Positions 1 through 10,439 of a stretch of 64,000 nt of DNA are shown in pieces. The stretch covers positions 664,295,501 through 664,359,500 of the forward strand of contig CM057456.1 of the NCBI GenBank assembly GCA_016271365.2, given 5' to 3'. The position numbers were made by a program, and so were the translations under genes. Source of the DNA: Neoceratodus forsteri (Eukaryota > Chordata > Ceratodontiformes > Ceratodontidae). The notes under the pieces are model-generated. The model worked only from the letters and a program-made list of their open reading frames with translations. It searched no databases and was not told the origin of the DNA. Positions within the stretch are counted from its first letter, which is position 1. Every line of letters starts with the position of its first letter.

Positions 1-360
1 GAGTGCCCAATCTCCTGTCAGCAACCCCCATGTTTGTGTGCTGATGGGGAGCCCTCTCCCGTCTGCATCCCCCGTAAATGTGGAATGCCGAGGGTGCCCT
101 CCCCCTCTGCTCGCGCCCCCGGCATTACCGCGTGACGGGGGCCACCCCGTGGCATCACCCCCAACTGTGTGAATGCCGAGGGGTGCAATCCTGTAGCTCG
201 TGCTCCCCTCCCTGACTTTGATTGCCAGCGAGGTGCCCAATCCTCATGCATTACCTCCGTTGTAGCCGGGCTGAGGGTGCCCAACTCTGTTGGCTACTGG
301 ACCCCCAAACCCACTTAGGTGGCATGTCAGAGCCCACCCCAGTGTGTGCCAAATGCCCTG
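1..360. repeat. Composite repeat copy A: GC-rich minisatellite head (partial)
   Basis: Degenerate tandem units of roughly 70 bases recur with a 'tgccgagggg / gtgcccaatc' core and C-rich spacers. The same kind of head occurs at about 20,537-20,820, in the same order relative to the downstream parts, which is why I read this as the left part of a second copy of that repeat. It is cut by the window start. No gene is visible; the open frames here are short and low in complexity. Confidence 0.6.
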
Positions 361-734
361 CAATTGCAAAACTGTCCTGCAACGTTTTCTTTTTTTACCT
401 AGAAAAACGAAACCGTCCCCTCGAGTCTAGATCCCCTCCCCCACTGCGCACCCTGCCTCCCCTCACCCCTCACCCCATACTTACCTCCGGACTCCAGCGC
501 AATGATCTTCAGTGGACCAGGAACACATCTGCATTCTTCAAAGCCGACCGCAAACTGTGGAAATGCCGGTAAGCTGAATAATGCAATGAATAGGGTTTTT
601 TCAACTTTGTTGCATATCTCAGGCATTTCTTGGAATTTTGGCACCAAATTTTCAATGTGGGGTTTTTGGGGCCCCTCCTCATAAATTCTGTCACTGTCAT
701 GGTGTTAATCAGCCTTGGAAGGTGATTTTGTAGT
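361..734. repeat. Composite repeat copy A: spacer with inverted arm of the 298-bp unit
   Basis: This stretch aligns over most of its length with 20,850-21,213, for example 'aattttggcaccaaatttt' and the 'tgcatatctcag' block, at an estimated 80% identity by eye. Its right part, about 580-734, is the reverse complement of the start of the 298-bp unit that follows at 735-870. A 12-base stem, ggtgattttg...caaaatcacc, sits at the dyad at 721-750. The tandem array therefore opens with one inverted partial unit, and this arrangement is shared by both copies. Confidence 0.65.
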
Positions 735-1600
735 CACTGCACAAAATCACCTTTCAGGACCCATTAACGAAATGACAGTGCCAGTGTTCATGAGGTTGGC
801 TCTCAAAAAGCCTATGTTCCAAATTTGGTGGAAAAAATCCAAGAAATGCCTGTTTTACGAGTGTGCATTGTGCAGTTGCTATGCAGGCTCGTAATTTCAC
901 ACATTTGCAATATTTTAATGCAGTATTTTCAGCATTGGCATTTTTCTGCACCTCCTTGTGAACAGTACAGCTGTCATTTCCCACATCCTGCCTGAAATGT
1001 GTTTCCGCACTTCCAGCGCACAATTGCACAGTCGCTGTAGGAAATCAGTGTTTGGGCCAGATTATGAAAATGACAGTGACACAGTTCATGAGCAGAGCTC
1101 CTAGAATGCCTATGTTGAAAATTTGGAGCTGATACTCCATAAAATGACTGTGTTATGAGCGTGCTTTGGCAGATTGCACACATGCTCGTACTGTCGTGCA
1201 TTTGTGATATTTTCACACTGGATTTTCACCATTGCCATTTTTACACACCTCTTGATGAACAGTACGGCTGTCACTTCACATATCCTGCCCAAAAATGTGT
1301 TTCCGCACTTCCGGTGCAGAATAGCGTGGTCGCTGTGCGAAATCACTTCTTGGGACACTTTGAGGAAATGACAGTGACACTGTACATGAGCAGAGGTGCT
1401 AAAATGCCTATGTTGAAAATTTGGTGCTGAACGCCCACAAACTGCCAGTGCTGCAAGCGTGCCTTGCATATTTGCCACGCACCCTTGCAACTCCGCAACT
1501 TTTGTATATTTGTATGCCACATTTTCAGCACTGCCATTTAATTACACCTCCTTATGAACTGTGCAGCTGTCATTTTTCACACCCTGCCCAGCATGTTTTC
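735..1600. repeat. 298-bp tandem repeat array (copy A)
   Basis: The landmark 'atgacagtg', followed by 'gttcatgag', lies at 772, 1,070 and 1,368, exactly 298 bases apart. Each unit also carries 'cctatgttgaaaatttgg', 'tccgcacttccggtgcag' and 'cattttt.cacacct' blocks in the same order. About three units are present and they diverge noticeably from one another. The same unit with the same exact 298-base period recurs at 26,490-27,488. Short open frames in the array are shadows of the repeat. Confidence 0.85.
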
Positions 1601-1774
1601 CTGCACTACACTACCAAACACCCCAGGGACTCCCTAATGCCTGTCACTCTCTGTAGGTTTGGGGGGGGGGTTGGCATCAGTTCAATACTTGACTGCCACT
1701 CCTATGCTGCATTTCTCTAACTCCTGCACTGCCAATGGCAGCAACACAACATTCGGCATTGACAAATGCTTGTT
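1601..1774. repeat. Composite repeat copy A: right end
   Basis: After the 298-bp units come about 130 bases with no match in the window, including a run of G at 1,661-1,669. A terminal block follows with 'ccaatg' and then 'attcggcattgacaaatg' at 1,751-1,768. The block 'attcagcattgacaaatg' at 52,316-52,333 differs at one of 18 positions and is also preceded by 'ccaatg'. Similarity stops just past it on both sides, so I take it as the shared right end of the repeat family. Confidence 0.5.
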
Positions 1775-2742
1775 TTCTGTGTGATCCACTCACTCTACTC
1801 TCCTGGCTTTTCCACACAGGTTTAATCATTCAGTCCAATCAGTCCAACACATCATTTCAAACAATCCTGGGACTAATGAAAGATTTGCACAACACACAAA
1901 GCAGTATATGTGTCTCTGATCACCCGGTCAAACTTACTAACAGGCAACTGCTGTAACTAGTCATCTGACCTGTACATTTTTCAGCAACTTGGACTAAGTA
2001 CTTGGCAGTGGGGCACCATGTGCTAAAAATAGATAACGTGAATGGGGAAAGAACTGAATATGAATGTGCAAGAAACGGAGATGTATGATTGACTAGAATG
2101 CACTCAGACTAGTTGGTACAGTATGTGTCCATGTCACTGTGTATGGAAATCCATACACCCAGAAATGCTATTCTGCTGTAATAGCAATGTAACTACTGCA
2201 GCACAATGAAAATGGGCAGAATAGGCAGTTTCACTTGAACTACAGCCACTTGTGCTAGTAATCAAAAGTGTGTGGTTTGTAGTGCTTCAGTTACATTAAA
2301 AAAAAAAACTTGCATGGGATGGTGATGGAAGGGGGAGGCAACCAGTCTCAGTAGCCTGTTAAAATTGCTACATTGCTCTGTGACCTGTATGCATGCAGTT
2401 CAATAGGTTGGGGTGTGGCAGTATCGGCAAAGATCGGGTGGACAGTCAGTCTCAATATGAACATTTGGATGAGCTGCCAGGAATAGTGGGGAGGGTAGGT
2501 GGATGAGCTGCAGAAAGGTGAACAAGATGCGGGGAAGGTAAACAGAAGTGACAGTTGGGGTAACTGGCAGAAGTGATGCACAGAATAGCTCACTTGCAGA
2601 AGGCCTGGCAAAGTGACTGGCCGAAGAAAGAGTCAGCCTAAAAAGAAAGAAAAAACATCAAGTACATTCCTTCCTTTTTTGTGCCTCTGTCATTTTTATT
2701 GCTTCCCTAACACTATACAGAATAAGGTATGGGCAGCCATAT
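1775..2742. other. Unassigned DNA
   Basis: I see no gene, long repeat or recognisable mobile element here. An A-run is present at 2,299-2,308. The open frames are short and have no family-like motifs. Confidence 0.5.
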
Positions 2743-2750
2743 ACTCCAAG

Positions 2751-3030
2751 TAGTGTTGTGTAAAACTGAGAAATTTCATTACGTGAAATATTTAGTGAAA
2801 TCTGTGAATTTCGTGAAATATTTAGTGGGAATCGCAGTGCGAAATTTCACCAGAAATGGTGAAATTTCACTATTTCCAGGTGAAATTTCATGTTTAGCTA
2901 TGAAACCTCTCAAGTTAGCACCCTGCAAAATATTTTGTGGAACGGCAGAATTTCGTGAAATATTTTGCATGGCGAAATAGCCGATTTCTTGGCAATTTCA
3001 CTGATGAAATTTTATTTTGCAACATCTCTA
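2751..3030. mobile_element. Non-autonomous hAT transposon (MITE), 280 bp
   Basis: The element is bounded by an 8-base direct repeat, actccaag, at 2,743-2,750 and 3,031-3,038. Eight-base target duplications are the hallmark of the hAT superfamily. The ends are imperfect inverted repeats: left 'tagtgttgtgtaaaactgag', right (reverse complement) 'tagagatgttgcaaaataaa'. Both fit the hAT terminal consensus YARNG. The interior is packed with the near-palindrome gtgaaatttcac, so both strands read almost alike. It encodes no transposase and would depend on an autonomous hAT elsewhere. The target duplication is perfect, so insertion is fairly recent or the site is well preserved. Confidence 0.8.
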
Positions 3031-3038
3031 ACTCCAAG

Positions 3039-4840
3039 GCTGCATTTACATTGCAGGATTGTCATGATGAAAGTGACTTCTTAAACTTCACTCTTGAGGT
3101 CACCCTGGGGTCATGACAAGCCCTTGATGAAAACACAGGTTTGTTGTCTATGGTTTCCCATTCATTATTCTATATACAGAGGAATGTATCTGAACTACCT
3201 CACCACCAGAGTCAGTGATATGGAAGAAGGTGGCAGTGGGGCAACACTAGACTGTTAAAGAAGAGAAGACCCAGCACAATGGCAAATCAAATAGGCACGC
3301 CTAGGACTTGCATTATGTTTGGTTGCACTCAGTAACAGGCTGGGACATTCTTGGGCACCAACTGAACTCGGGTCTTAAACCAACAGTCAAAAATAGTGTC
3401 CATAGTAAGAGAACTGCAACTACATAAAATACCTACTTGATCGAGGACTACATCATCAGATAAAGCAAATAAATACCATACTAAACAAGGGGAACAGAAA
3501 GACATGAAGAAAGCACACAGCCAAACCTATCTGCAAAAAGGAACATCTTTGGGGGATTTTTGACTGAAGAACAGAGAAGAACACAAGCGTAGCAGTGGCT
3601 TTAATGCAGTCAGAAGCAATATGGTGTGTGTTCTTTTCCTCCTAAGCCTCAGCTGTCATGGAAAAGAGGAAAAGAAGATAATTCGACAAAAAGTTGCTGT
3701 GGCAAGAGTCAGGTTCCTGCAATATTTCACCTGTCTGACGAAGAAAAAAAGGCATTTTGCTTTTAACAGTAACAAGGTGCTGGGGAAATTGGCATGCCCC
3801 AATACTGCTTAACATATCTAATAGTAAAGAAAATGATAACTTGGGTAGGGAATATCTTGCATCCTGAGTGGTCGAAAGTATTCTGAAGCCATGCTTTAAT
3901 GGAGACAACCAATGGTTTCTGACCTTGTTCAGTGTCTCACAGAAATGTTTTGAGAACATTTCTGGCAATAGTCTTTGTACAGTAACACAAACTGCCACTT
4001 CTACTTGCTAGCTCCCTCACAGATAACATCTTGTTACATTAGTATTAATGCTAAGCCCTCACCCCAATCTCACACATACCAAAATATTTATTTTCTTCCT
4101 TCCTTCCTGCCAGGTTCTACTATCTTTTGTAAGAGAAGTAAACAGGCCTGTCTAGTCTGCCATTTTCAAAGAACTCCTACAGCACTCCTAATATAATTCC
4201 CCCTCCTCAATAATATCAGTGGACGAAAAGGCCACCTTAACTATTTAAAGGCCACACCCAGCTGCCAACATATCAAGTTTTTTTTTTTTTCACATCCCCT
4301 CAACTATATCGAGAAAACCACAGCTAACATTGTGGTCTCTTTTGCTTCTACCGTGACGTGAACTAACAATCATTTCTTTCTAAAATATTCTTGGCCAGAG
4401 ACACTGTGCCTTTTAAAAGCGTATCCCCTCTCTTACAGGGTGAGAAGATAGCATGGCACAGCTAGTATTTCCTTTAAATTTTCCATACTCCTGTTTCACA
4501 CAGTGTCAACTGGTCCAAGACAATCATTTTTTTTATTTTATTTGCAGGGGAGTGGACAGTCTGGTTGATGCTTGTTCTCCCCAGCTGACAGACTTGTACT
4601 CTGAAGCAAATTTCACAGTGCATAGCTTACAAACAAAATGGGGGGGGGCATTGGCAATAGCAAGATAGGGTCTAGTGCTGCATTTGGAGGAATAACCATG
4701 GGGTTTGTGTGGATTCATTAGCTCTTTGACATATTTATTAATGTTGTTTTTTTTTTTTAGTTAAAGAGATAGTCCGCAGCAGGTTTCTGACATTTGCTGC
4801 TGCTGCTCAATTGGTAAGAGGAGTGATCACAGCGCAGGAA
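3039..4840. other. Unassigned DNA
   Basis: No recognised gene or element. A pyrimidine-rich tract ending 'ttttatttgcag' at about 4,528-4,549 resembles a splice acceptor, and the frame after it stays open for about 40 codons to 4,668. I do not recognise the peptide and no matching donor stands out, so I do not call an exon. Poly-T runs at 4,278-4,290 and 4,747-4,759 are simple sequence. Confidence 0.4.
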
Positions 4841-6330
4841 GTAGATACACAGCTAGAGACTATACTGAAGGGCAATGAATTTAGGTCACATGTGTTGTGG
4901 TGCAACAGTGAAAAGCACAACTGAGGTCAGGGGATCTTGGGGTAACTGTGGACAGTAAGCTGAAGCTAAATAGGAAGTGTGCTGCTGTAGTCAAGAAATA
5001 AAACATAGTGCTGAAATGCATCAGAAGGGGTGGGGGGCAGAAACAGGTTAAGGAAGGTGCCCATCACCCTATAAACAACTTCGGTTAGGTAATGGAGGGC
5101 TGCATTCAGATATGTTCACTGAAGTACAGAAAGCGCACAGTGAATGAGATGGTCCAATACAGGGCAACCAAGCTGATGAGCGTACCTGGTCAAAATGCCA
5201 ACTGCACGTTCACGTTGTCAAAAACCGCATGGACATAAAAGTGTGCATGGTCCCGGAGTTTGTATATATAATCTTGCGTAGTTTTGCACCGCACCTTGAT
5301 TACAGGGACTGCCTCTCATGGTTTTTGCCCATGCCATTTTTACTTTCGGTGAATTGACCTCATGCCACTGTTGAGCAGCATAGAAGGCAGCACTGTGAAG
5401 AGAGATTTGACATAGTCCGATTATTCAGCTTAGAGAAGAAAAGGCTAATAGGGGACATGATTATTGTGTTCTGAATACTAAAGTGGAATGATAAAGTGAT
5501 ATACAGATGTTTAAGCTAGTTCCCACAAACAAAACTATGGGGTATTCCCTTAAACTAAGGGGAAGGGGGTGGCAGGATAAGAAGAAACATTAGAAAACAT
5601 TCCATCAATGACGATCCACCGAAGCAGTCATAGCACTACCCCTTGTGATGCTGATGGCCCAGGTTTGGAAGTGAGTCTGGGGTGTTGGAGGACTGGCTGG
5701 AGGCGGAAGACTTAGCATGCATAGGACTGCTCTCCTCCTCTGAGTGTGAGGGTGGACAGAGTCCATTGCTTGCCTGGCACCTGCCAGAAGCTAGGGGAAA
5801 GGCAGACCAGGCCCAAAGGTCAAGAGATATGGCAGACGTTGGTGCACATAACACTAGATCACATACCATACACCAAGACATCCTTACATGCCATGCTTTC
5901 TGGGGGGTGGCAGACCACTGAAAAATGCTGGTGGGTGCTCTCAGGCCCTGCACTTGACTAGATGGGCTTGCCAGCCCAAACTGGATTCAGACCTCGGTGG
6001 GGGCTGGAAAGCCATACTAATACTACCTGGGAGAGCAAGCCCTGGGGGAGAAGGCTGGTGGTAGGATGATGGGGCTGAGGCACCCACCTGAAGGAGAGTC
6101 ATCCAGGGAAAGGAAGATTTAAAAAAAAAAAGGAAAGGAAGTATTCCATCAGAGGATGGCTAACATGTGGAATAGCAAACCTTTTGAAGATGCAAAAGTT
6201 TCATTGTCAAGACTTTGAAAGCAGGAATAGACAAACTTCTGTTGGAGAATGGCATTGTGGATTACACAGCATTATTATGGGTAATATTTTATTCATCAAT
6301 TTTAGATGAATGGGCATACTATTTTTGTGT
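4841..6330 (+). mobile_element. CR1 LINE fragment, ORF2 C-terminal part and 3' region
   Basis: From about 4,925 the plus strand reads 'DLGVTVDSKLKLNRKCAA', typical of the end of the CR1 reverse transcriptase palm/thumb. It is followed near 5,150 by 'VQYRATKLM' and near 5,400 by 'LFSLEKKRLIGDM'. After an insert, 6,150-6,290 continues the CR1 C-terminus. Two interruptions are visible: an unidentified block at about 5,185-5,395 and a retroposed insert at 5,608-6,142. Stops and frameshifts throughout make it an old dead copy. Both outer borders are approximate. Confidence 0.65.
5608..6142 (+). mobile_element. Retroposed insert with 9-bp target duplication
   Basis: This 535-base block interrupts the CR1 copy and is flanked by attccatca at 5,599-5,607 and 6,143-6,151. 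It ends in an A-rich tail with 11 A at 6,121-6,131. Direct repeats plus a 3' A-rich tail are typical of SINEs and processed retrocopies moved by LINE machinery. I see no tRNA-like A/B boxes and no recognisable protein, so its source is unknown. The CR1 reading resumes on the right side, which supports a true insertion. Confidence 0.55.
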
Positions 6331-6370
6331 ATAGTCACTGTCATGCAGCAGGAGAGGTGAACAAGATGGA

Positions 6371-6528
6371 GGGATTAACCGATGACAGGGTATGGGTTTA
6401 CTGAGCATTAATCCATGCCTGTAGAGGTTGAAATCGGTTGAAATCACGAGGCCGCGGGCTGAGTGATTTCAACCACCCAGGCGTGGATTAATGCTCAGTA
6501 AACCCATACCCTGGAATGGGTTAATCCT
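6371..6528. mobile_element. Foldback (palindromic) MITE, about 155 bp
   Basis: The left arm from 6,373 and the right arm ending at 6,527 are near-perfect reverse complements: ggattaacc...tatgggtttactgagc against gctcagtaaacccata...ggttaatcc. A short G+C-rich loop with 'gaggccgcgggc' separates them, and the inner arms 'ggttgaaatcac' and 'gtgatttcaacc' also pair. Nearly the whole element can fold into one hairpin. I cannot resolve a clear target duplication, so the superfamily is open. There is no coding capacity. Confidence 0.7.
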
Positions 6529-6599
6529 CTTATAACATGAGCCACATTATATTAGAGGTTTATGTAAAGGAATAGTAAAGATCAGACCTTACTATCCAT

Positions 6600-7768
6600 C
6601 CCCTTTTGTAGGACTAAAAAGGGCATGGGCTCCTTCCATCATGCTGCCCCCCACCTATGGAACCTACTACCTCAGGATCTAAGAGATGTCTCACTCATGT
6701 GACTTTTAAGAGCAAACTCAGGACTTTCCTCACTACTATGGACAAATGTGTTTGCTTTGACCCTACCTGATCCGCTGCATTTGTACTGTTTCCTCATTGC
6801 TAGCACTTTTGCCTGTCCAAATGGGTGTTCTATACTGTGCCTTGTAATTAATGTTTTATTTTGTGCCTTGTAATTAATGTTGCCTTAACCTGTTTCTTTA
6901 TAAGCTAATGTTAGCTGTTGACAATTGTAAGTCGCTATTCTACTCCATGACATTCTTATCTTCACTTCACAGCCTCTCCTCACTTAACCCCTGCTGCTCT
7001 CTTCCCCTTCTTCTGTTATATCCTCTTCCCCCTTTTTGCCCTCCCCACCGAACTCACCTTTACCTGTTCCTACCTCATCCATGCCCCTCCTTAGTCCCCA
7101 CCCTCCTGGCTGTGCTTAGTCACCTCTCTCCCACCCTACTTTCACACCTACTCACCCGTCTACCCGACCCCCCTTCCCTGCATGCTCTTGGTTCCACTGG
7201 CTCGCTTGACTTTGACACTTTTGCCGCTGTGCCGTAACTCCTCCATCTCTATCCCCTCTCACCGCATCCTCACTCTCCGCCTCTGCCGCTATCGGTTCCA
7301 CCAGACCGGCTGTATTTTCCTGCCTCCTACCGCTGTTGCCGCCTACTGCCACTCCCCTACCACCTCTCTTCGCCTGCCGCCTTCGGCTCCATAGGCCCGG
7401 CCGCAGGTTGGTACCTCCCGCTGTTGCCGTATCTGACGGCACCTCCTTTCCACTTAATCTCCTCCCATCCTTTGCCAGTTTTCCTTCCTTGTATCTTTTC
7501 TACTGATGCCTATCCTCTCTTATTTTCTGCCTTCTACTATTCACATTTTTGAGTATGTTCCATGATCAAGTGCTAAAGTATATTTTTGTTTACTAATGTA
7601 TGTTACATTGCCATATGTATTTCTCTCTGCATTTTTTGTACTCGTTGTCTTAATAATCTGGCTGTACTCTTTGTGTATTGTAATTGTACCTCCCGGGTCG
7701 TGCCTGAAAACAGTCACTTGCTGACTAGCGCACTTACCCGGTTAACAAAAACTAAATAAATAAATATA
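6600..7768 (+). mobile_element. L2-type LINE 3' fragment
   Basis: At 6,615-6,720 the plus strand reads 'APHLWNLLPQDLRD' and then a K/R-rich tail. That is the usual C-terminus of L2 ORF2 and resembles 'APVFWNTLPKLVR' in the L2 at 18,470. A long C-rich 3' untranslated region follows. The fragment ends 'gcctgaaaacagtcac...cttacccggttaac' plus (taaa)n at about 7,768, matching the 3' end of the L2 copy at 18,640-18,716. The 5' part is missing, as is usual for truncated reverse transcription. It includes a 20-bp duplication at 6,838-6,885. Confidence 0.6.
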
Positions 7769-7875
7769 TGTGTTTGAACATGGATTTGTACTAAAATATT
7801 CCTTCTGCCTAGTGAATAATATGTATAAAGGATGCTGTTTTTGTAGTTGTCCACTAGGTGGATTTGTTGTTATGA

Positions 7876-7955
7876 GGATGCGGAATCCACCTTTGAAGGC
7901 GGAATCCATCTTTGCAAGGTGGAATCCACCTTTGCAAGGCGGAAACCGCCTTCTC
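7876..7955. repeat. Short tandem repeat, ~20-bp unit x4
   Basis: Four consecutive units of the form 'cggaatccacctttgcaagg' are present with one or two differences each. No gene overlaps them, and no function is apparent. Confidence 0.75.
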
Positions 7956-7959
7956 TAAT

Positions 7960-8248
7960 TTAATGTGTCTATGGTGGAGTGATTTCTCTTAAGTCAGTTG
8001 ACATTGCTGTCAAGCAGGATATTGTGGACCTGCAAGGCAACTGTGGGTATATCAGGGATTAATCAATGGTCAGGTGATGTGTTCTGATGAGTGAAATGAT
8101 CGTATTTTAGATAGTCATGTTATAAAGCTACATAGTCTCTTTTGACCTCACAATATTGTGTTTATGTTGTTAGATCCTAGGGAGTAAGTGATATGGTCTC
8201 AGGAGAAGTGGGATTTCAGGTAGGTGGGATCTGGGGTTACTTGTTTTT
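7960..8248. other. Unassigned DNA
   Basis: Short AT-rich stretch between the 20-bp repeat and the CR1 3' end. Nothing recognised. Confidence 0.5.
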
Positions 8249-9484
8249 TTGTAAGAAACATAGAATTTGACGGTAGATAAGGACCACTTGGCCCACCCAG
8301 TCTGCATATTTTTCCCTACATACATTATTACTGCAGACCGCACTTGATCTACACTCTTCCTCCCTCCTCCCTTTCTTACCACTATGATTCTCTTGTGCTT
8401 ATCTCATGCATTCTTCAACCCCACCATTGTTTTCACCCCCACCACCTCCTCTGGAAGGCTGTTCCAGGAATCCAGCACTCTTTCTGTGAAGAAGTTCATC
8501 CCCACATATCTCCTGAATCTACCCTCCTCCGGCTTTATAGGACATCCCCTTGTTCCTGAGCACATTTTCTTCCGAAAAATACTTCCCTCCTGTACCTTGT
8601 TTACCTCAGTGAGAATTTAAAGGTCCTCTGTCATGTTCTTCTTCTCCCTCCTCTCTACCAAGGTGTACATATTAATGTTCTTTAGTCTCTCTCTCTCAAG
8701 GAGCTTTGGATGCAGACCTTACATCATCTTAGTTGCCCTCTTCTGGACCACCTCCCTTCTATATCCTTCCAGAGATGTGGTCTCCAGAACTGGACACTGT
8801 ACCTTGGGGGGGGTCTTACAAGTGATCTATGCAGAGGCAACACCACCTCCCTCTTTTTACTGCTGATACCCCTTCCTATGCACCCCAGCATCCCACTTGC
8901 ACTCCTAACTGCCTTGTCACATTGCCTGGCCATCTTTATGCCATCCCATACGACTACCAGCATGTCTCTTCCTGCTTGGTAGTTATTAGTGTCACGCCAC
9001 CCATTTCATACTCCATCCCTGGATTTCTGTTCCTTAAGTGCATTATTTTGCACTTTTTCACACTGAAACCCAGCGGCCATAACCTTGACCATTCCTCTAT
9101 TTTTTTTTAGGTCTCTGCTCATCCTTTCTGCTCCTGGGAGTGTCCATCCTATTACAGATTTTGGTCTCATCCACAAAGAGGCAAATCTCTCTTCCAACTC
9201 CTCTGCAATGTCACTTATAAAGACATTGAAGAGAACTAGTTCCAGCATCAATCCCTGGGGCACCCTGCTGGTCACCCTCCTTTCCTTGGAGTGAACTCCA
9301 TTTACCACTACCCTCTGTCGCCTGTCACCTAACCAGTTTCTTATCTAGTTTACCACCATTGGACCCACTCCTAAGTTACATAGCTTGCTTATTAGCCCCT
9401 AATGTGGAACAGTGTCAGAAACCTTACTAAAATCTAGTAGTATGCACCACAACTCCAATCTGATCTAAGTCCTTTGTCACACAA

Positions 9485-9812
9485 TCAACGAAATCTATCA
9501 GATTCATTTATCATGGCCTTCCTCATGATACCATGTTTCCTTGGGTCTTGTAACCCACTGGATTCAAGATATTCCACAATCCTTTCCTTCAGCAGGGATT
9601 CCATTAACTTTCCCATCACTGATGTTGGGCTGACTGGCCTATAATTGCCAGCCACCTCCCTGCTACCACTTTTGTGTAGTGGGACTACATCTGCCCTCCT
9701 CCAGTTCTCCAGAACCACTCCTGTTTCTAGTGAGCTGTTAAATAGGAGTGTCAGAGGTGCATCCAGTATTTCCCTGACACCTTCAATACCCTTGGATGCA
9801 CCCCATCTGGCT
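9485..9812 (-). pseudogene. CR1 ORF2 reverse transcriptase, finger region
   Basis: The fragment encodes the N-terminal reverse-transcriptase blocks of CR1 ORF2: 'W+ADVVPLHKSG', 'NYRPVSPTSV', then 'KERIVEYLESSGLQDPRKHG'. The enzyme copies the element RNA into DNA at a nicked chromosomal site. Frameshifts near 9,510 and 9,760 and the insert at 9,814 break it. The downstream palm at 9,000-9,310 lacks an intact catalytic D-D pair. It is a remnant and cannot make an active product. Confidence 0.7.
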
Positions 9813-9813
9813 C

Positions 9814-10368
9814 AGATCTATGTGATAACGGTGATCGCAGAATAGTGATCACCATTAGGGTGAATGCACATGTCCGAAAACATATTTTGGTGATGTAGTC
9901 CCCGGCCACACAGCAAAAGGACACTGGGGACTTACAATTGAAATGCCAATGCAGGGGGCTGTGCCCCCGCACCCTCCCCAAAGGATTCTCAACTCCAGGG
10001 GGGTGCATGTTGGCGGGGGGGTGCAAAAGAAAAAAAAAACATTTTGGGCAGGATGCAACAAAAGGTACCTGCGCCAGGCCCAGAACTTTGTACCATGTGC
10101 AGCTCAGCCCTGTACCCACTTACCACACCACAGGAGCAGCTCAGCAGCTCACCATGGCATCACCCCTCACAATCCCTCCCTCTCCTCCTGCCCCTCGCTG
10201 AGCCTGCTTACTCCCCCGCACACGTATACATGTAGCGACAGGATATCGCTATATGCGGGCACCCCCCAATCTGGTCACCCTCCCTCTCTGGTAGCTCCGA
10301 TGACAGGTACCACAACTGAGTCACCATTTCGGTAGGCACCCAATTGCGGTCTTCCAAGTCACAGTATA
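9814..10368. mobile_element. Insertion of unknown type flanked by 11-bp direct repeats
   Basis: This 555-base block sits inside the CR1 copy between two copies of ccatctggctc, at 9,803-9,813 and 10,369-10,379. Removing the block and one repeat restores the CR1 reading across the 'PDG' site. The ends are not inverted repeats. Inside are a C-rich half and an A-run at 10,029-10,040 on the plus strand. No reading frame resembles a transposase or reverse transcriptase. It may be a truncated retrocopy or a SINE not represented elsewhere in the window. Confidence 0.55.
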
Positions 10369-10439
10369 CCATCTGGCTCCATTGCTTTGTCCATCTTCAG
10401 ATTAGCAAGTCCGTTCAGGAATCTCTGCTCCCAAAAAGG

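Larger units (their letters stand above)
8249..10432 (-). mobile_element. CR1 LINE, 3' half, degraded
   Basis: The 3' end lies at about 8,249 with the CR1 tail 'acatagaatttgacggtagat', and the body runs leftward on the minus strand. Recognisable ORF2 pieces are the reverse-transcriptase fingers at 9,485-9,802 ('NYRPVSPTSVMGKLMESLL'), the palm at 9,000-9,310 (a 'VPQG' turn), and the C-terminus at 8,260-8,980. The catalytic pair is altered: the usual ADD reads VDE near 9,155-9,170. The copy is split by an insert at 9,814-10,368 and resumes at 10,369-10,432 with 'DKAMEPDG', the stretch before the fingers. Confidence 0.75.

Noticed and set aside
2729..2980. Overlapping open frames on both strands
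   Set aside because: They come from the internal symmetry of the hAT MITE.
4453..4668. Host exon after the acceptor-like 'ttttatttgcag'
   Set aside because: The peptide is not recognised, the frame runs through the pyrimidine tract from upstream, and no donor is evident.
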